In this document: piece after piece, positions 17,636 to 24,858 of the stretch
Numbering within the stretch: the first letter of the stretch is position 1
Layout: every line of letters starts with the position of its first letter
DNA from: Ruminococcus sp.
GTDB lineage: Bacteria; Bacillota; Clostridia; Oscillospirales; Ruminococcaceae
Assembly: GCA_017534835.1 (NCBI GenBank)
Contig: JAFXVT010000042.1
Location: 1-64,000, forward strand
Direction: 5' to 3'
Length of the DNA: 64,000 nucleotides
Program-made: the position numbers and the translations under genes
The notes under the pieces: generated by a model
Databases searched by the model: none
Told to the model about the DNA's origin: nothing
Seen by the model: the letters and a program-made list of their open reading frames with translations, nothing else

Positions 17636-18649
17636 ATGGAAACTCTATTGCTGAAAAACAACATTGATGATATAAGATACGCTGCTGAGCTGATAAAGGA
17701 CGGACAGGTGGTCGGCATACCGACTGAGACGGTGTATGGTCTCGGTGCCGACGCTTCAAACGAGGACGCTGTCAGGGAGGTATTCGCTGCAAAGGGAAGA
17801 CCGGCGGACAATCCGCTGATAGTCCATCTTGCTGATTTTTCGGACGCAGTGAAGTATACCTCAGAGATACCGGAGCTCGCATACAGGCTTGCAGAGAGGT
17901 TCTGTCCGGGACCCCTCACTATGGTCATGCCTAAAAATGAGCGCATACCGATGGTGACATCCGGCGGACTTGATACCGTTGGCATACGTGTGCCGTCACA
18001 TCCGGTGATGCACAGTATAATCGAGCAGTCGGGCTGCGCGATAGCAGCTCCGTCGGCAAACAGGTCAGGCTATCCGAGCCCGACCTCAGCCGAGCACGTG
18101 ATGCGCGATATGAACGGAAGGATCGCTGCCGTCGTTGACGGCGGACAGTCGGAATTCGGCGTGGAATCCACCGTTATCTCCTTCGACAGCGCTGACACAG
18201 TAAGGATACTGCGTCCCGGCGCGGTAACGAGAGATATGCTCCTTGAGGTCTGCGGCGAGGTCATCATCGACCCTGCTATACTCCACGAGGTCGGGGAGGG
18301 CGCAAAGGTCGCTTCTCCGGGTATGAAATACAAGCACTATTCGCCGAAAGCGGACATCATTATGGTCGAATCCGATCTTTCCGGCTTTACGAAGCTTGTC
18401 GGCGACAATTACGGAGAAAACATCTACGCTCTCATTTTCGACGGAGACGAGAGCGGCTTTCCGTACAGGCACCTTACCTACGGAGCAGACAGCTCCGGAC
18501 AGGCTCACTGGCTTTTCCAGCGGCTAAGGGAGCTCGATGACATCGGTGCAGAGAAGGTATATGTCCGCGCTCCCTCTACGGACGGAGTCGGACTTGCAGT
18601 ATATAACCGCCTCATCAGGGCGGCAGGATTCGAGGTGATAAGGATATGA
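17636..18649 (+). CDS. tsaC: L-threonylcarbamoyladenylate synthase (Sua5/TsaC)
   Basis: 337 residues from the ATG at 17636, just 4 bases after the prfA stop; the SD aggaag sits at the end of prfA. It makes threonylcarbamoyl-AMP from Thr, bicarbonate and ATP for t6A37 in tRNAs. The YrdC domain has GIPTETVYGLGADA, KGRPADNPLIVH, and CAIAAPSANRSG...TSAEHV. The C-terminal Sua5 domain follows a linker with SPGMKYKHYSPKADI, making it the long Sua5 form. It overlaps coaE by 4 bases. Confidence 0.95.
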   Translation: METLLLKNNIDDIRYAAELIKDGQVVGIPTETVYGLGADASNEDAVREVFAAKGRPADNPLIVHLADFSDAVKYTSEIPELAYRLAERFCPGPLTMVMPKNERIPMVTSGGLDTVGIRVPSHPVMHSIIEQSGCAIAAPSANRSGYPSPTSAEHVMRDMNGRIAAVVDGGQSEFGVESTVISFDSADTVRILRPGAVTRDMLLEVCGEVIIDPAILHEVGEGAKVASPGMKYKHYSPKADIIMVESDLSGFTKLVGDNYGENIYALIFDGDESGFPYRHLTYGADSSGQAHWLFQRLRELDDIGAEKVYVRAPSTDGVGLAVYNRLIRAAGFEVIRI

Positions 18650-19296
18650 ACAGTCTTGAAGGCGTAATGGTGGTCGGTCTGACGGGTCAGACCGGTGCAG
18701 GCAAGAGCACGGTCTCGCAGGTCTTTGCGGATAACGGATTTGCTGTGATAAATGCAGATACCATCGCAAGAGTCGTAGTTGAGAAGGGCAGCAAGTGCCT
18801 CGACGAAATATCAGACTTCTTCGGAAGCGGTATCCTCAACGCCGACAGCACCCTGAACAGAAAGGCGCTCGCGAAGATAGTTTTCACTGACAAGTGCAAG
18901 CTCGATTCACTCAATACTATAATATATCCCTATATCACCGGGGAGATACTCAGACAGATAAAAAGCCTTTCCCGAGGCGGAGAAAAGCTGATACTGCTCG
19001 ACGCTCCCACGCTGTTTGAGAGCCGTGCAGACGATTTCTGTGAATATATCATATCCGTTGTCGCTTCGCCCGAGATACGCAGAAAGCGTATAATCGAACG
19101 CGACGGTCTCACGCCCGAGCAGGCTGATGAGCGTATGAGCTCTCAGCTCGATGCGGATTTCTTCATCTCTCATTCGGATTACATAATCGAAAACGATGAT
19201 TCCATCGAGACAGTGAATGGCATTTCCCGTGAGGTATCGGACAAGATAAAGGACATATATATAAAAAGAGTTAATACTTCCGCAGCTGCGGAATGA
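18646..19296 (+). CDS. coaE: dephospho-CoA kinase
   Basis: 216 residues. It catalyses the last step of coenzyme A synthesis, phosphorylating dephospho-CoA. The P-loop reads VGLTGQTGAGKSTVS, followed by INADTIAR (the D of the DxD substrate site). DAPTLFES corresponds to the DxPLLFE motif, and the LID region has QADERMSSQ. The start overlaps the tsaC stop (ATGA), showing coupling. An internal ATG at codon 8 is possible, but the coupled start is better placed. Confidence 0.94.
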   Translation: MNSLEGVMVVGLTGQTGAGKSTVSQVFADNGFAVINADTIARVVVEKGSKCLDEISDFFGSGILNADSTLNRKALAKIVFTDKCKLDSLNTIIYPYITGEILRQIKSLSRGGEKLILLDAPTLFESRADDFCEYIISVVASPEIRRKRIIERDGLTPEQADERMSSQLDADFFISHSDYIIENDDSIETVNGISREVSDKIKDIYIKRVNTSAAAE

Positions 19297-19314
19297 CGAT
19301 AGGAGCAGATACAA

Positions 19315-20718
19315 ATGGCAGAAAAGGAAAAAGTATCAAAAGCACTCAAGGAAAAGCTCTTCCTCAAACGCAAGAACGGCTATACGAGGATAAGCGAGGC
19401 TGACGAGAAGGCTTGCGGAGCTTTTGCAGAGGATTACAAGGCATTCCTCGACAAGGCAAAGACCGAGCGCGAGGCTTGTGCAGAGGCTGTTGAGCTTCTG
19501 AAGGCAAACGGCTTCACCGAGTTCAGGAACGGTATGAAGCTGAGTGCAGGCGACCGCATCTACCGCGTGAACCGCGAAAAGGCTGTGATAATCTCAGTTA
19601 TCGGCACAGCTCCGATAGATGAGGGCGTAAGGCTCTGCGCAGCTCATATAGATTCGCCGAGACTCGATCTAAAGCAGAATCCGCTCTATGAGGACAACGA
19701 GATAGCTCTCTTCAAGACTCATTACTATGGCGGAATAAAGAAATATCAGTGGACAGCGATACCGCTCGCTCTCCACGGAGTTATAGTAAAGGCTGACGGA
19801 ACAAAGCTCACTGTTGCTATCGGCGAGGACGAGAACGACCCCGTTTTCTATGTCACCGACCTTCTTCCGCATCTCGCAACAGAGCAGATGACACGTACAG
19901 GCACAAAGCTCGTAAAGGGCGAGGATCTCAATCTGCTCGTCGGCTCGGTGCCCTTCCGCGAGGACGAGACAAGCGAGGCTGTAAAGCTCAATATACTCAA
20001 CCTTCTCTATGAGAAGTACGGTATCACCGAGGCTGATTTCATCTCCTCCGAGCTTGAGGCTGTACCTGCGTTCAAGGCGAGGGACATCGGCTTCGACAGG
20101 AGCTTCATCGGCGGCTACGGTCATGATGACCGCTGCTGTGCATATCCTGCACTCAGGGCATCGCTCGACTGCAAGGCTCCCGTTCACACTGTAGTCACTG
20201 TTCTCACGGATAAGGAAGAGACCGGAAGCGACGGAAATACCGGACTCTGCTCTTCATACCTCGAGTACTTCATCCACGACATAGCCGAAGCTCACGGCTC
20301 GAACGGCAGACACGTACTTTCGGCTTCGGAGTGCCTTTCCGCTGACGTTAATGCAGCGTTCGACCCAACATATCCCGAGGTGAACGAGAAGAACAACTGC
20401 GCATATGTCAACAGAGGTGTTTGCATCACGAAATATACAGGAGCAAGAGGAAAGTCGGGCACTTCCGATGCGTCCGCAGAGTTCGCAGGACGTATCAGAC
20501 GTCTTATGGACAGCAAGGACGTTATCTGGCAGACCGGTGAGCTCGGCAAGGTCGATATGGGCGGCGGCGGGACCGTTGCGGCATATATCGCGAACCTCGA
20601 CGTTGATACCATTGATATGGGAGTTCCGGTGCTTGCGATGCACGCTCCCTACGAGGCTATCTCAAAGCTTGACCTGTATATGGCTTACAAGGCATTCTCT
20701 GTGTTCATCGCAGACTGA
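19315..20718 (+). CDS. apeA: M18 family aspartyl aminopeptidase
   Basis: 467 residues. Cytosolic binuclear zinc aminopeptidase of family M18. Ligand motifs: AAHIDSPRLDLK (first His, with Asp), IGGYGHDDRCCAY, TDKEETGSDGNTG (catalytic and ligand Glu), and VLAMHAPYE near the C-terminus (last His). Length and motif order match the M18 members common in Clostridia. The SD is aggagcag, 18 bases after coaE. It ends the operon and is followed by an intrinsic terminator. Confidence 0.92.
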   Translation: MAEKEKVSKALKEKLFLKRKNGYTRISEADEKACGAFAEDYKAFLDKAKTEREACAEAVELLKANGFTEFRNGMKLSAGDRIYRVNREKAVIISVIGTAPIDEGVRLCAAHIDSPRLDLKQNPLYEDNEIALFKTHYYGGIKKYQWTAIPLALHGVIVKADGTKLTVAIGEDENDPVFYVTDLLPHLATEQMTRTGTKLVKGEDLNLLVGSVPFREDETSEAVKLNILNLLYEKYGITEADFISSELEAVPAFKARDIGFDRSFIGGYGHDDRCCAYPALRASLDCKAPVHTVVTVLTDKEETGSDGNTGLCSSYLEYFIHDIAEAHGSNGRHVLSASECLSADVNAAFDPTYPEVNEKNNCAYVNRGVCITKYTGARGKSGTSDASAEFAGRIRRLMDSKDVIWQTGELGKVDMGGGGTVAAYIANLDVDTIDMGVPVLAMHAPYEAISKLDLYMAYKAFSVFIAD

Positions 20719-20780
20719 AGCAAATATCGTATCAGATAAGGGCTCATATCGCCTTTTGACATTATCGGAACACTGTGCAG

Positions 20781-20810
20781 ACCGGGTGGTTTTTACCGCC
20801 CGGTTTTTCG
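20781..20810 (+). terminator. terminator after the aminopeptidase gene
   Basis: ACCGGGTGGT and ACCGCCCGGT form a 10-bp stem (one G-T pair), followed by TTTTTCGTTTT. Confidence 0.85.
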
Positions 20811-20830
20811 TTTTACGTCAAAGAGCCGGC

Positions 20831-20926
20831 GCCGAGCGGCGCACGCAAAATCGCGGTCCGGTTTTTCTGAGCCGCGAATTTTTCCGTGCCTCATAATGGG
20901 TCCGTAACTTTTAATATTCACGCAAA
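20831..20926. repeat. REP-like intergenic repeat, copy 1
   Basis: The segment GCCGAGCGGCGCACGCAAAA, then TCGCGG...GTTTTTCTGAGCCGCGAATT and a tail ending TATTCACGCAAAA, is closely matched at 23012-23110 in the same orientation. The core forms a stem: AATCGCGG/CCGCGATT-like arms around TTTTTCTGAG. On its right each copy is followed within a few bases by a strong hairpin. Confidence 0.75.
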
Positions 20927-20927
20927 A

Positions 20928-20958
20928 AAATGCCGTAAACTCGCCGTTTACGGCATTT
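20928..20958 (-). terminator. strong hairpin, best read as a minus-strand terminator
   Basis: AAATGCCGTAAAC and GTTTACGGCATTT form a perfect 13-bp stem with a 5-base loop, followed on the minus strand by seven T. The nearest minus-strand gene is the aldo/keto reductase ending at 21183. In the 224 bases between I see only a weaker hairpin (21133-21161) and no gene. Confidence 0.7.
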
Positions 20959-21132
20959 GCAGTTTGTTAACGGCTTCTGACACTTGGATACTCTATGCGT
21001 CCTGTGCGGTCTTTCGCTTCAATGGATTCACCGCCTGTTTGTGGAGATATTACTATCATAGCATAAAAACTGTTATTTTTCAGGAGCAGCCTGCAAATTC
21101 GATCGTTTGATTTAGCCTCGGCAATAAAAACA

Positions 21133-21161
21133 CAGGCAACCGGTTTTAAACAGGCTGCTTG
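21133..21161 (-). terminator. candidate first terminator of the aldo/keto reductase gene
   Basis: On the minus strand CAAGCAGCC pairs with GGTTGCCTG (one mismatch, one G-T), followed by TGTTTTT. It lies 22 bases after the stop codon and is weaker than the hairpin at 20928. Confidence 0.45.
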
Positions 21162-21182
21162 CTTTTTCTCTTATTGCATATT

Positions 21183-22022
21183 TTACCAATTGGTAGTATC
21201 CGGATCTTTGGATAGTCCTACACAGCCGGTCAGACCGGCGATAAGACTGACATCTTCGTCCGACAGATCAAAACCGAATACATCCATATTTTCACGTATC
21301 CTCTCGGCTGTGACCGACTTAGGGAGCGGCAGGAAACCGTTTTGCAGGCTCCAGCGTATACATATCTGTGCGATGCTCTTATGGTATTTCTCCGCAAGTG
21401 CCTGCATTTCCGGGACCTTGAATATCTGTCCCGTACCAAGCGGACTGTATGCTTCAAGAAGGATATTACGCTCTCTGCAATATTTTACCAGCTCGTCCTG
21501 TGTATCTCCCGGACAAAGCCGTATCTGATTAACCATTGGCGTAATTTCAGCCGTTTTCAGCAGCTCATCGATATGATGCTGTCTGAAATTGCTGATGCCG
21601 ATCGCTCTTATTTTTCCGGCATGATAGAACTCCTCAAAAGCCTTCCATGTCTCTGCGTTAGTCTGCTGCCATGTGCTGCGGTATTGCAGCGGATTTGGCC
21701 AGTGTATAAGGAAAAGATCAACATAGTCCGTTCCTAATCGTTGCAGTGTTTCTTCAAAGGAACGCATTGTGTTGTCATATCCGTGATTTGGATTGTCGAG
21801 CTTTGAGGTGATGAAGACTTCTTCACGGGAGATGCCGCTGTCCCTGACTGCTCTTCCTAGAATATCTTCATTCCTGTAACCCTGCGCTGTGTCGATATGC
21901 CTATAACCGAGCTTCAGTGCCGAGAGAACAGCCTGATAGCCTGTCTCATCATCAGGTGTCTGCCATGTTCCGAGACCGACAGCGGGTATTTGCACGCCGT
22001 TTGCGAGTGTATAGTTCTGCAT
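21183..22022 (-). CDS. aldo/keto reductase
   Basis: 279 residues. (beta/alpha)8 NAD(P)H-dependent reductase of the AKR5-like group (2,5-diketogluconate reductase relatives). The catalytic tetrad is visible: Asp and Tyr in DTAQGYRNE, Lys in ITSKLDN, His in LFLIHWPNP. GISNFRQHHIDEL is the second family signature and LPKSVTAERIRENMDVF binds NADP phosphate. The physiological substrate is unknown. It is a single-gene unit with its own promoter and an operator-like dyad, which suggests induction by aldehyde or electrophile stress (inference). Confidence 0.92.
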   Translation of the reverse strand: MQNYTLANGVQIPAVGLGTWQTPDDETGYQAVLSALKLGYRHIDTAQGYRNEDILGRAVRDSGISREEVFITSKLDNPNHGYDNTMRSFEETLQRLGTDYVDLFLIHWPNPLQYRSTWQQTNAETWKAFEEFYHAGKIRAIGISNFRQHHIDELLKTAEITPMVNQIRLCPGDTQDELVKYCRERNILLEAYSPLGTGQIFKVPEMQALAEKYHKSIAQICIRWSLQNGFLPLPKSVTAERIRENMDVFGFDLSDEDVSLIAGLTGCVGLSKDPDTTNW

Positions 22023-22146
22023 AACGTTTCTCCTTTATTATGAAATGTTATGTCACCGTTATATTTCTGTTATTTCATACCGCTTGAAGACAGTTTCTGT
22101 CACATATTCCTTAATAATACGTTTCATAATGCCCTCGTATTGTATG

Positions 22147-22198
22147 ATAGAATTGCACATCCTATTGTCACTATATCATTTTTATTGAGCAAAGTCAA
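22147..22198 (-). promoter_or_regulatory. promoter and operator-like dyad of the aldo/keto reductase gene
   Basis: TTGACT (22198-22193) and TATAGT (22175-22170) on the minus strand, 17-bp spacer. Immediately downstream the transcribed region holds ATAGGAT-N5-ATTCTAT (22165-22147), a 19-bp near-perfect dyad that would place a repressor over the start of transcription. Confidence 0.65.
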
Positions 22199-22240
22199 TA
22201 GCTATTGCAGTAGTTTATTGCGGATCTGGCGATAAATTGC

Positions 22241-22269
22241 TTGAAAAGCAAAGCTTGCTGTGGTATAAT
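22241..22269 (+). promoter_or_regulatory. promoter of the GNAT gene
   Basis: TTGAAA (22241-22246) and TATAAT (22264-22269), 17-bp spacer, 31 bases before the start codon. Confidence 0.75.
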
Positions 22270-22300
22270 GTGTACATTATAAGGAGGGGTGGAGAGTTTT

Positions 22301-22753
22301 ATGGAAATAGAATACAGAAAGCTGACCGGTAATGAGCTTGATACATTTATAAAAATGAGGATCAACCAGCTTCGGGAGGAAGGTGCAAAAGAGGATATCG
22401 ACCTCTATCCTGCACTGAAAGACTATTACACACGGCATATGGCTGACGGCTCTTTTGTGGCTTGGCTCGCCCTTGACGGCGATAAGATCATCGGCACAAG
22501 CGGAATGTCATTCGTAGAAAAGCCGCCGTATTTCGGCTGTCCCAGCGGCAGGATAGGACTGCTGTCAAGTATGTTCACGGACAAGGAATATCGTCGTAAA
22601 GGCATTGCAAGCGAGCTTCTGAAGCTTGTGGTAGATGAGGCAAGGAACTGCGGCTGCGGAACTGTTCAGATCACGGCATCGGATATGGGCGTCAAGCTGT
22701 ACACGGCGTTCGGATTTACACACAACAATAATTTCATGCAGTATAAACTATGA
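22301..22753 (+). CDS. GNAT family N-acetyltransferase
   Basis: 150 residues from the ATG at 22301; the GTG at 22289 is too close to the SD aaggagg (22281). GNAT fold: GKIGLLSSMFTD-type strand (here GRIGLLSSMFTDKEYRRKGIA) carries the acetyl-CoA pyrophosphate loop RRKGIA (R/Q-x-x-G-x-A). It is followed by a helix ending in VDEARNCG and the strand TVQITAS, with YTAFGFTHNNNFM at the end. Substrate unknown. It stands alone between the divergent aldo/keto reductase and a decayed region. Confidence 0.88.
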   Translation: MEIEYRKLTGNELDTFIKMRINQLREEGAKEDIDLYPALKDYYTRHMADGSFVAWLALDGDKIIGTSGMSFVEKPPYFGCPSGRIGLLSSMFTDKEYRRKGIASELLKLVVDEARNCGCGTVQITASDMGVKLYTAFGFTHNNNFMQYKL

Positions 22754-22833
22754 AGTCGATACGCTATGACCGATAACTGCGAAGAAAAATACCCTCGCCG
22801 AATTATCCGACTCGCCGTAAAGGAGAGCACAGT

Positions 22834-22929
22834 ATGCAACTCACAATGCCCGGAACAGACAACGAACTTGTGACCGAGTACATCAGCACCTGTTTCATCC
22901 CGGAATATAGCCGGCAGTTTATAGGCTGA
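22834..22929 (+). CDS. 31-codon mini-ORF with good ribosome binding site, unrecognised
   Basis: Begins MQLTMPGTDNELVTEY and ends RQFIG before a TGA. AAAGGAG lies 8 bases upstream. I do not recognise it. It has no hydrophobic helix, and NELVTEYIS...FIPEY looks like the start of a soluble alpha-helical protein, so it may be the surviving head of a lost gene, like its neighbour at 22958. It could also be a genuine micropeptide. Confidence 0.3.
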   Translation: MQLTMPGTDNELVTEYISTCFIPEYSRQFIG

Positions 22930-22957
22930 ATACTAAAATACGAAAGAAAGAATTATT

Positions 22958-23011
22958 ATGTTAGAGACCGGAACAGTCGCACCTGACTTCACATTGCTCC
23001 ACCTTTACAGT
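22958..23011 (+). pseudogene. truncated peroxiredoxin (BCP/AhpC-TSA) start
   Basis: MLETGTVAPDFTL is the canonical opening of thiol peroxidases of the BCP type (M-L-x-x-G-x-x-A-P-D-F-T-L). After about 18 codons the peroxiredoxin similarity stops exactly where REP-like repeat copy 2 begins (23012). The rest of the frame to 23188 translates the repeat and has no TxxC active site. A gaaagaaag SD-like stretch precedes the ATG. This looks like a gene cut by insertion or deletion at the repeat. Confidence 0.6.
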
Positions 23012-23110
23012 GCCGAGCGGGCGCGCGCAAATTCGCGGTTCCGTTTTTCTGAGCCGCGAATTGTTTTCACGTTCCAAAACCGTATCTTAATCGGTTCATA
23101 TTCACAAAAC
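23012..23110. repeat. REP-like intergenic repeat, copy 2
   Basis: Matches 20831-20926 along its length (GCCGAGCGG, CGCGCAAATTCGCGG, TTTTTCTGAGCCGCGAATT, TATTCACAAAA). Its core AATTCGCGG/CCGCGAATT is a perfect 9-bp stem here. It abuts the truncated peroxiredoxin and is followed by a hairpin at 23113, as copy 1 is followed by one at 20928. Confidence 0.75.
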
Positions 23111-23112
23111 AA

Positions 23113-23150
23113 AAGAGCTATCCGATTCCAATACGAATCAGATAGCTCTT
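23113..23150. terminator. terminator at the 3' side of guaA
   Basis: AAGAGCTATC-x-GATTC and GAATC-x-GATAGCTCTT form a long stem around CAATAC. The minus strand continues with TTTTGTTTTG, so it can terminate guaA, about 120 bases after its stop. Confidence 0.75.
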
Positions 23151-23273
23151 ATCTTTTCAGACAATATTTATGTTACTGTTGTCGATGATAGAGAAATGTT
23201 GCCAAATCGTTGCCATTCGGCTCAACCGTACCTTGAAAAGCACGGTATTACGCCATTTTAGCAAACGTTTGCA

Positions 23274-24254
23274 TTATTCCCACTCAATAGTAGCCGAGGG
23301 CTTGGGGGTGAGGTCGTAGAGGACGCGGTTTACGTTCTCGACTTCCGCGGTGATACGAGCTGTGATGTGCTGGAGGAGCTCGAAGGGAACGTTTTCGACA
23401 GTAGCAGTCATAGCGTCGGTCGTATTGACAGCGCGGATGATAACCGGGTAGGCGAAGGTGCGCTTGCCGTCCTTGACACCGACGGAGCGGAAGTCCGGAA
23501 CGGCTGTGAAATACTGCCAAACCTTGCCTTCGAGACCGTTTTTGGCGAATTCCTCGCGGAGGATAGCGTCACTCTCTCTGACAGCCTCGAGACGGTCGCG
23601 TGTGATAGCGCCGAGGCAGCGCACACCGAGTCCGGGACCCGGGAACGGCTGACGGAACACCATATTATCCGGCAGACCGAGAGCCTTTCCGACAACGCGG
23701 ACCTCGTCCTTGAACAGGAGCTTTATCGGTTCAACGAGCTCAAACTGCATATCCTCAGGCAGACCGCCGACATTGTGGTGAGCCTTTACGCCGTCGCTCT
23801 CGATGATGTCGGGGTAGATAGTGCCCTGGGCGAGAAATTCGATACCGTCGAGCTTGCGTGCCTCCTCCTCGAATACACGGATAAACTCAGCGCCGATTAT
23901 CTTGCGCTTGCGTTCGGGTTCGGCAACGCCTGCGAGCTTATCGAGGAAGCGGTCGACAGCGTCAACGTAGATGAGGTTGGCATTCATCTGGTTGCGGAAC
24001 ACCTCAACGACCTGTTCGGGTTCTCCTTTACGGAGAAGACCGTGGTTTACGTGTACGCAAACGAGCTGCTGTCCTACAGCCTTGATAAGGAGCGCAGCAA
24101 CAACGGAGCTGTCAACACCGCCCGAGAGTGCGAGAAGTACCTTCTTGTCGCCGATCTGAGCGCGGAGCTCCTTTACCTGCTCGTCGATGAAAGCATTTGC
24201 GAGAGCCTCATTTGTGATCCTCTCCATGCTTTCGGGTCTAACATTTGAACTCAT
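23274..24254 (-). CDS. guaA: GMP synthase, ATP-pyrophosphatase subunit only (no glutaminase domain)
   Basis: 326 residues. It adenylates XMP and aminates it to GMP. The PP-loop [17 protein letters not shown] is at about residue 40, and [10 protein letters not shown] and the C-terminal dimerisation domain ([12 protein letters not shown]) are intact. Ordinary bacterial GuaA is about 510 residues with an N-terminal glutamine amidotransferase; here the protein starts only 40 residues before the PP-loop. This is the archaeal-style split form. No amidotransferase gene is nearby, so ammonia must come from a separate subunit encoded elsewhere or directly. Confidence 0.93.
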   Translation of the reverse strand: MSSNVRPESMERITNEALANAFIDEQVKELRAQIGDKKVLLALSGGVDSSVVAALLIKAVGQQLVCVHVNHGLLRKGEPEQVVEVFRNQMNANLIYVDAVDRFLDKLAGVAEPERKRKIIGAEFIRVFEEEARKLDGIEFLAQGTIYPDIIESDGVKAHHNVGGLPEDMQFELVEPIKLLFKDEVRVVGKALGLPDNMVFRQPFPGPGLGVRCLGAITRDRLEAVRESDAILREEFAKNGLEGKVWQYFTAVPDFRSVGVKDGKRTFAYPVIIRAVNTTDAMTATVENVPFELLQHITARITAEVENVNRVLYDLTPKPSATIEWE

Positions 24255-24305
24255 ATTTTTCCTCCTGTCATATACTGCATAGCAGTACAGTATTATTGTA
24301 CTTTC

Positions 24306-24334
24306 ATTCTATCATACTCCGCACAAAAAGTCAA
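24306..24334 (-). promoter_or_regulatory. promoter of guaA
   Basis: TTGACT (24334-24329) and TAGAAT (24311-24306) on the minus strand, 17-bp spacer. The -35 box lies 4 bases from the first unit of the tandem array. Confidence 0.7.
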
Positions 24335-24337
24335 TGC

Positions 24338-24740
24338 GGCGTGTCGCCGCTGCCTGTATCGCGGCAAACTTGAACAGAATGGAAGTTTATCGCCGCGGCT
24401 CATACTGACACTGAGAGGGGAGTATTTTTGATATGGCGTGTCGCCGCCTCCTGCTTTCGCGGCAAAGCTGAACAGAGAGAAAAATTATCGCCGCGGATTG
24501 CACTGACACTGAGAGGGGAGTATTTTTGATATGGCGTGTCGCCGCTCCCTGCTTTCGCGGCAAATCTGAACAGAACGGAAGTTTATCGCCGCGGATTGCA
24601 CTGACACTGATAGGGGAGTATTTTTGATATGGCGTGTCGCCGCCTCCTGCTTTCGCGGCAAAGCTGAACAGAGAGAAAAATTATCGCCGCGGATTGCACT
24701 GACACTGAGAGGGGAGTATTTTTGATATGGCGTGTCGCAG
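24338..24740. repeat. 98-bp tandem repeat array, four units plus a partial fifth
   Basis: GGCGTGTCGC recurs at 24338, 24435, 24533, 24631 and 24729, giving spacings of 97, 98, 98 and 98. Each unit has a small hairpin (GGCG-TGT-CGCC), then CGCGGC and GCCGCG as arms of a second hairpin about 26 bases apart, then CTGACACTGA-x-AGGGGAG and TTTTTGATATG. Units 1 and 3 share one version of the inner loop (GGAAGTTTATCG) and units 2 and 4 another (GAGAAAAATTATCG), an alternating pattern. The period is not a multiple of three and no sensible protein is encoded. It fills the gap between the divergent guaA and GGDEF-EAL promoters. Confidence 0.9.
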
Positions 24741-24778
24741 CAGAGCATTGTTGGTCGCAGTTTTTTTCTCTTTGCCCC

Positions 24779-24807
24779 TTGATATTTCTCCAATAATGTG
24801 TTATAAT
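24779..24807 (+). promoter_or_regulatory. promoter of the GGDEF-EAL gene
   Basis: TTGATA (24779-24784) and TATAAT (24802-24807), 17-bp spacer. Confidence 0.75.
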
Positions 24808-24858
24808 TGATGAAATTATATAATAAATCGTCATCTTATTGCGTAAGGGGGAGCAATT

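Noticed and set aside
22958..23188. Complete 76-residue peroxiredoxin-like protein
   Set aside because: Only the first 13-18 residues resemble peroxiredoxin; the remainder is a translated repeat and terminator, so I call it a remnant.
24338..24740. CRISPR array
   Set aside because: Whole 98-bp units are repeated, with no unique spacers between short repeats, and no cas genes are near.
24485..24834. Two ORFs on the minus strand containing repeated HAISKILP-type peptides
   Set aside because: The repetition comes from the 98-bp tandem array; the period is not a multiple of three, so different units are read in different frames.
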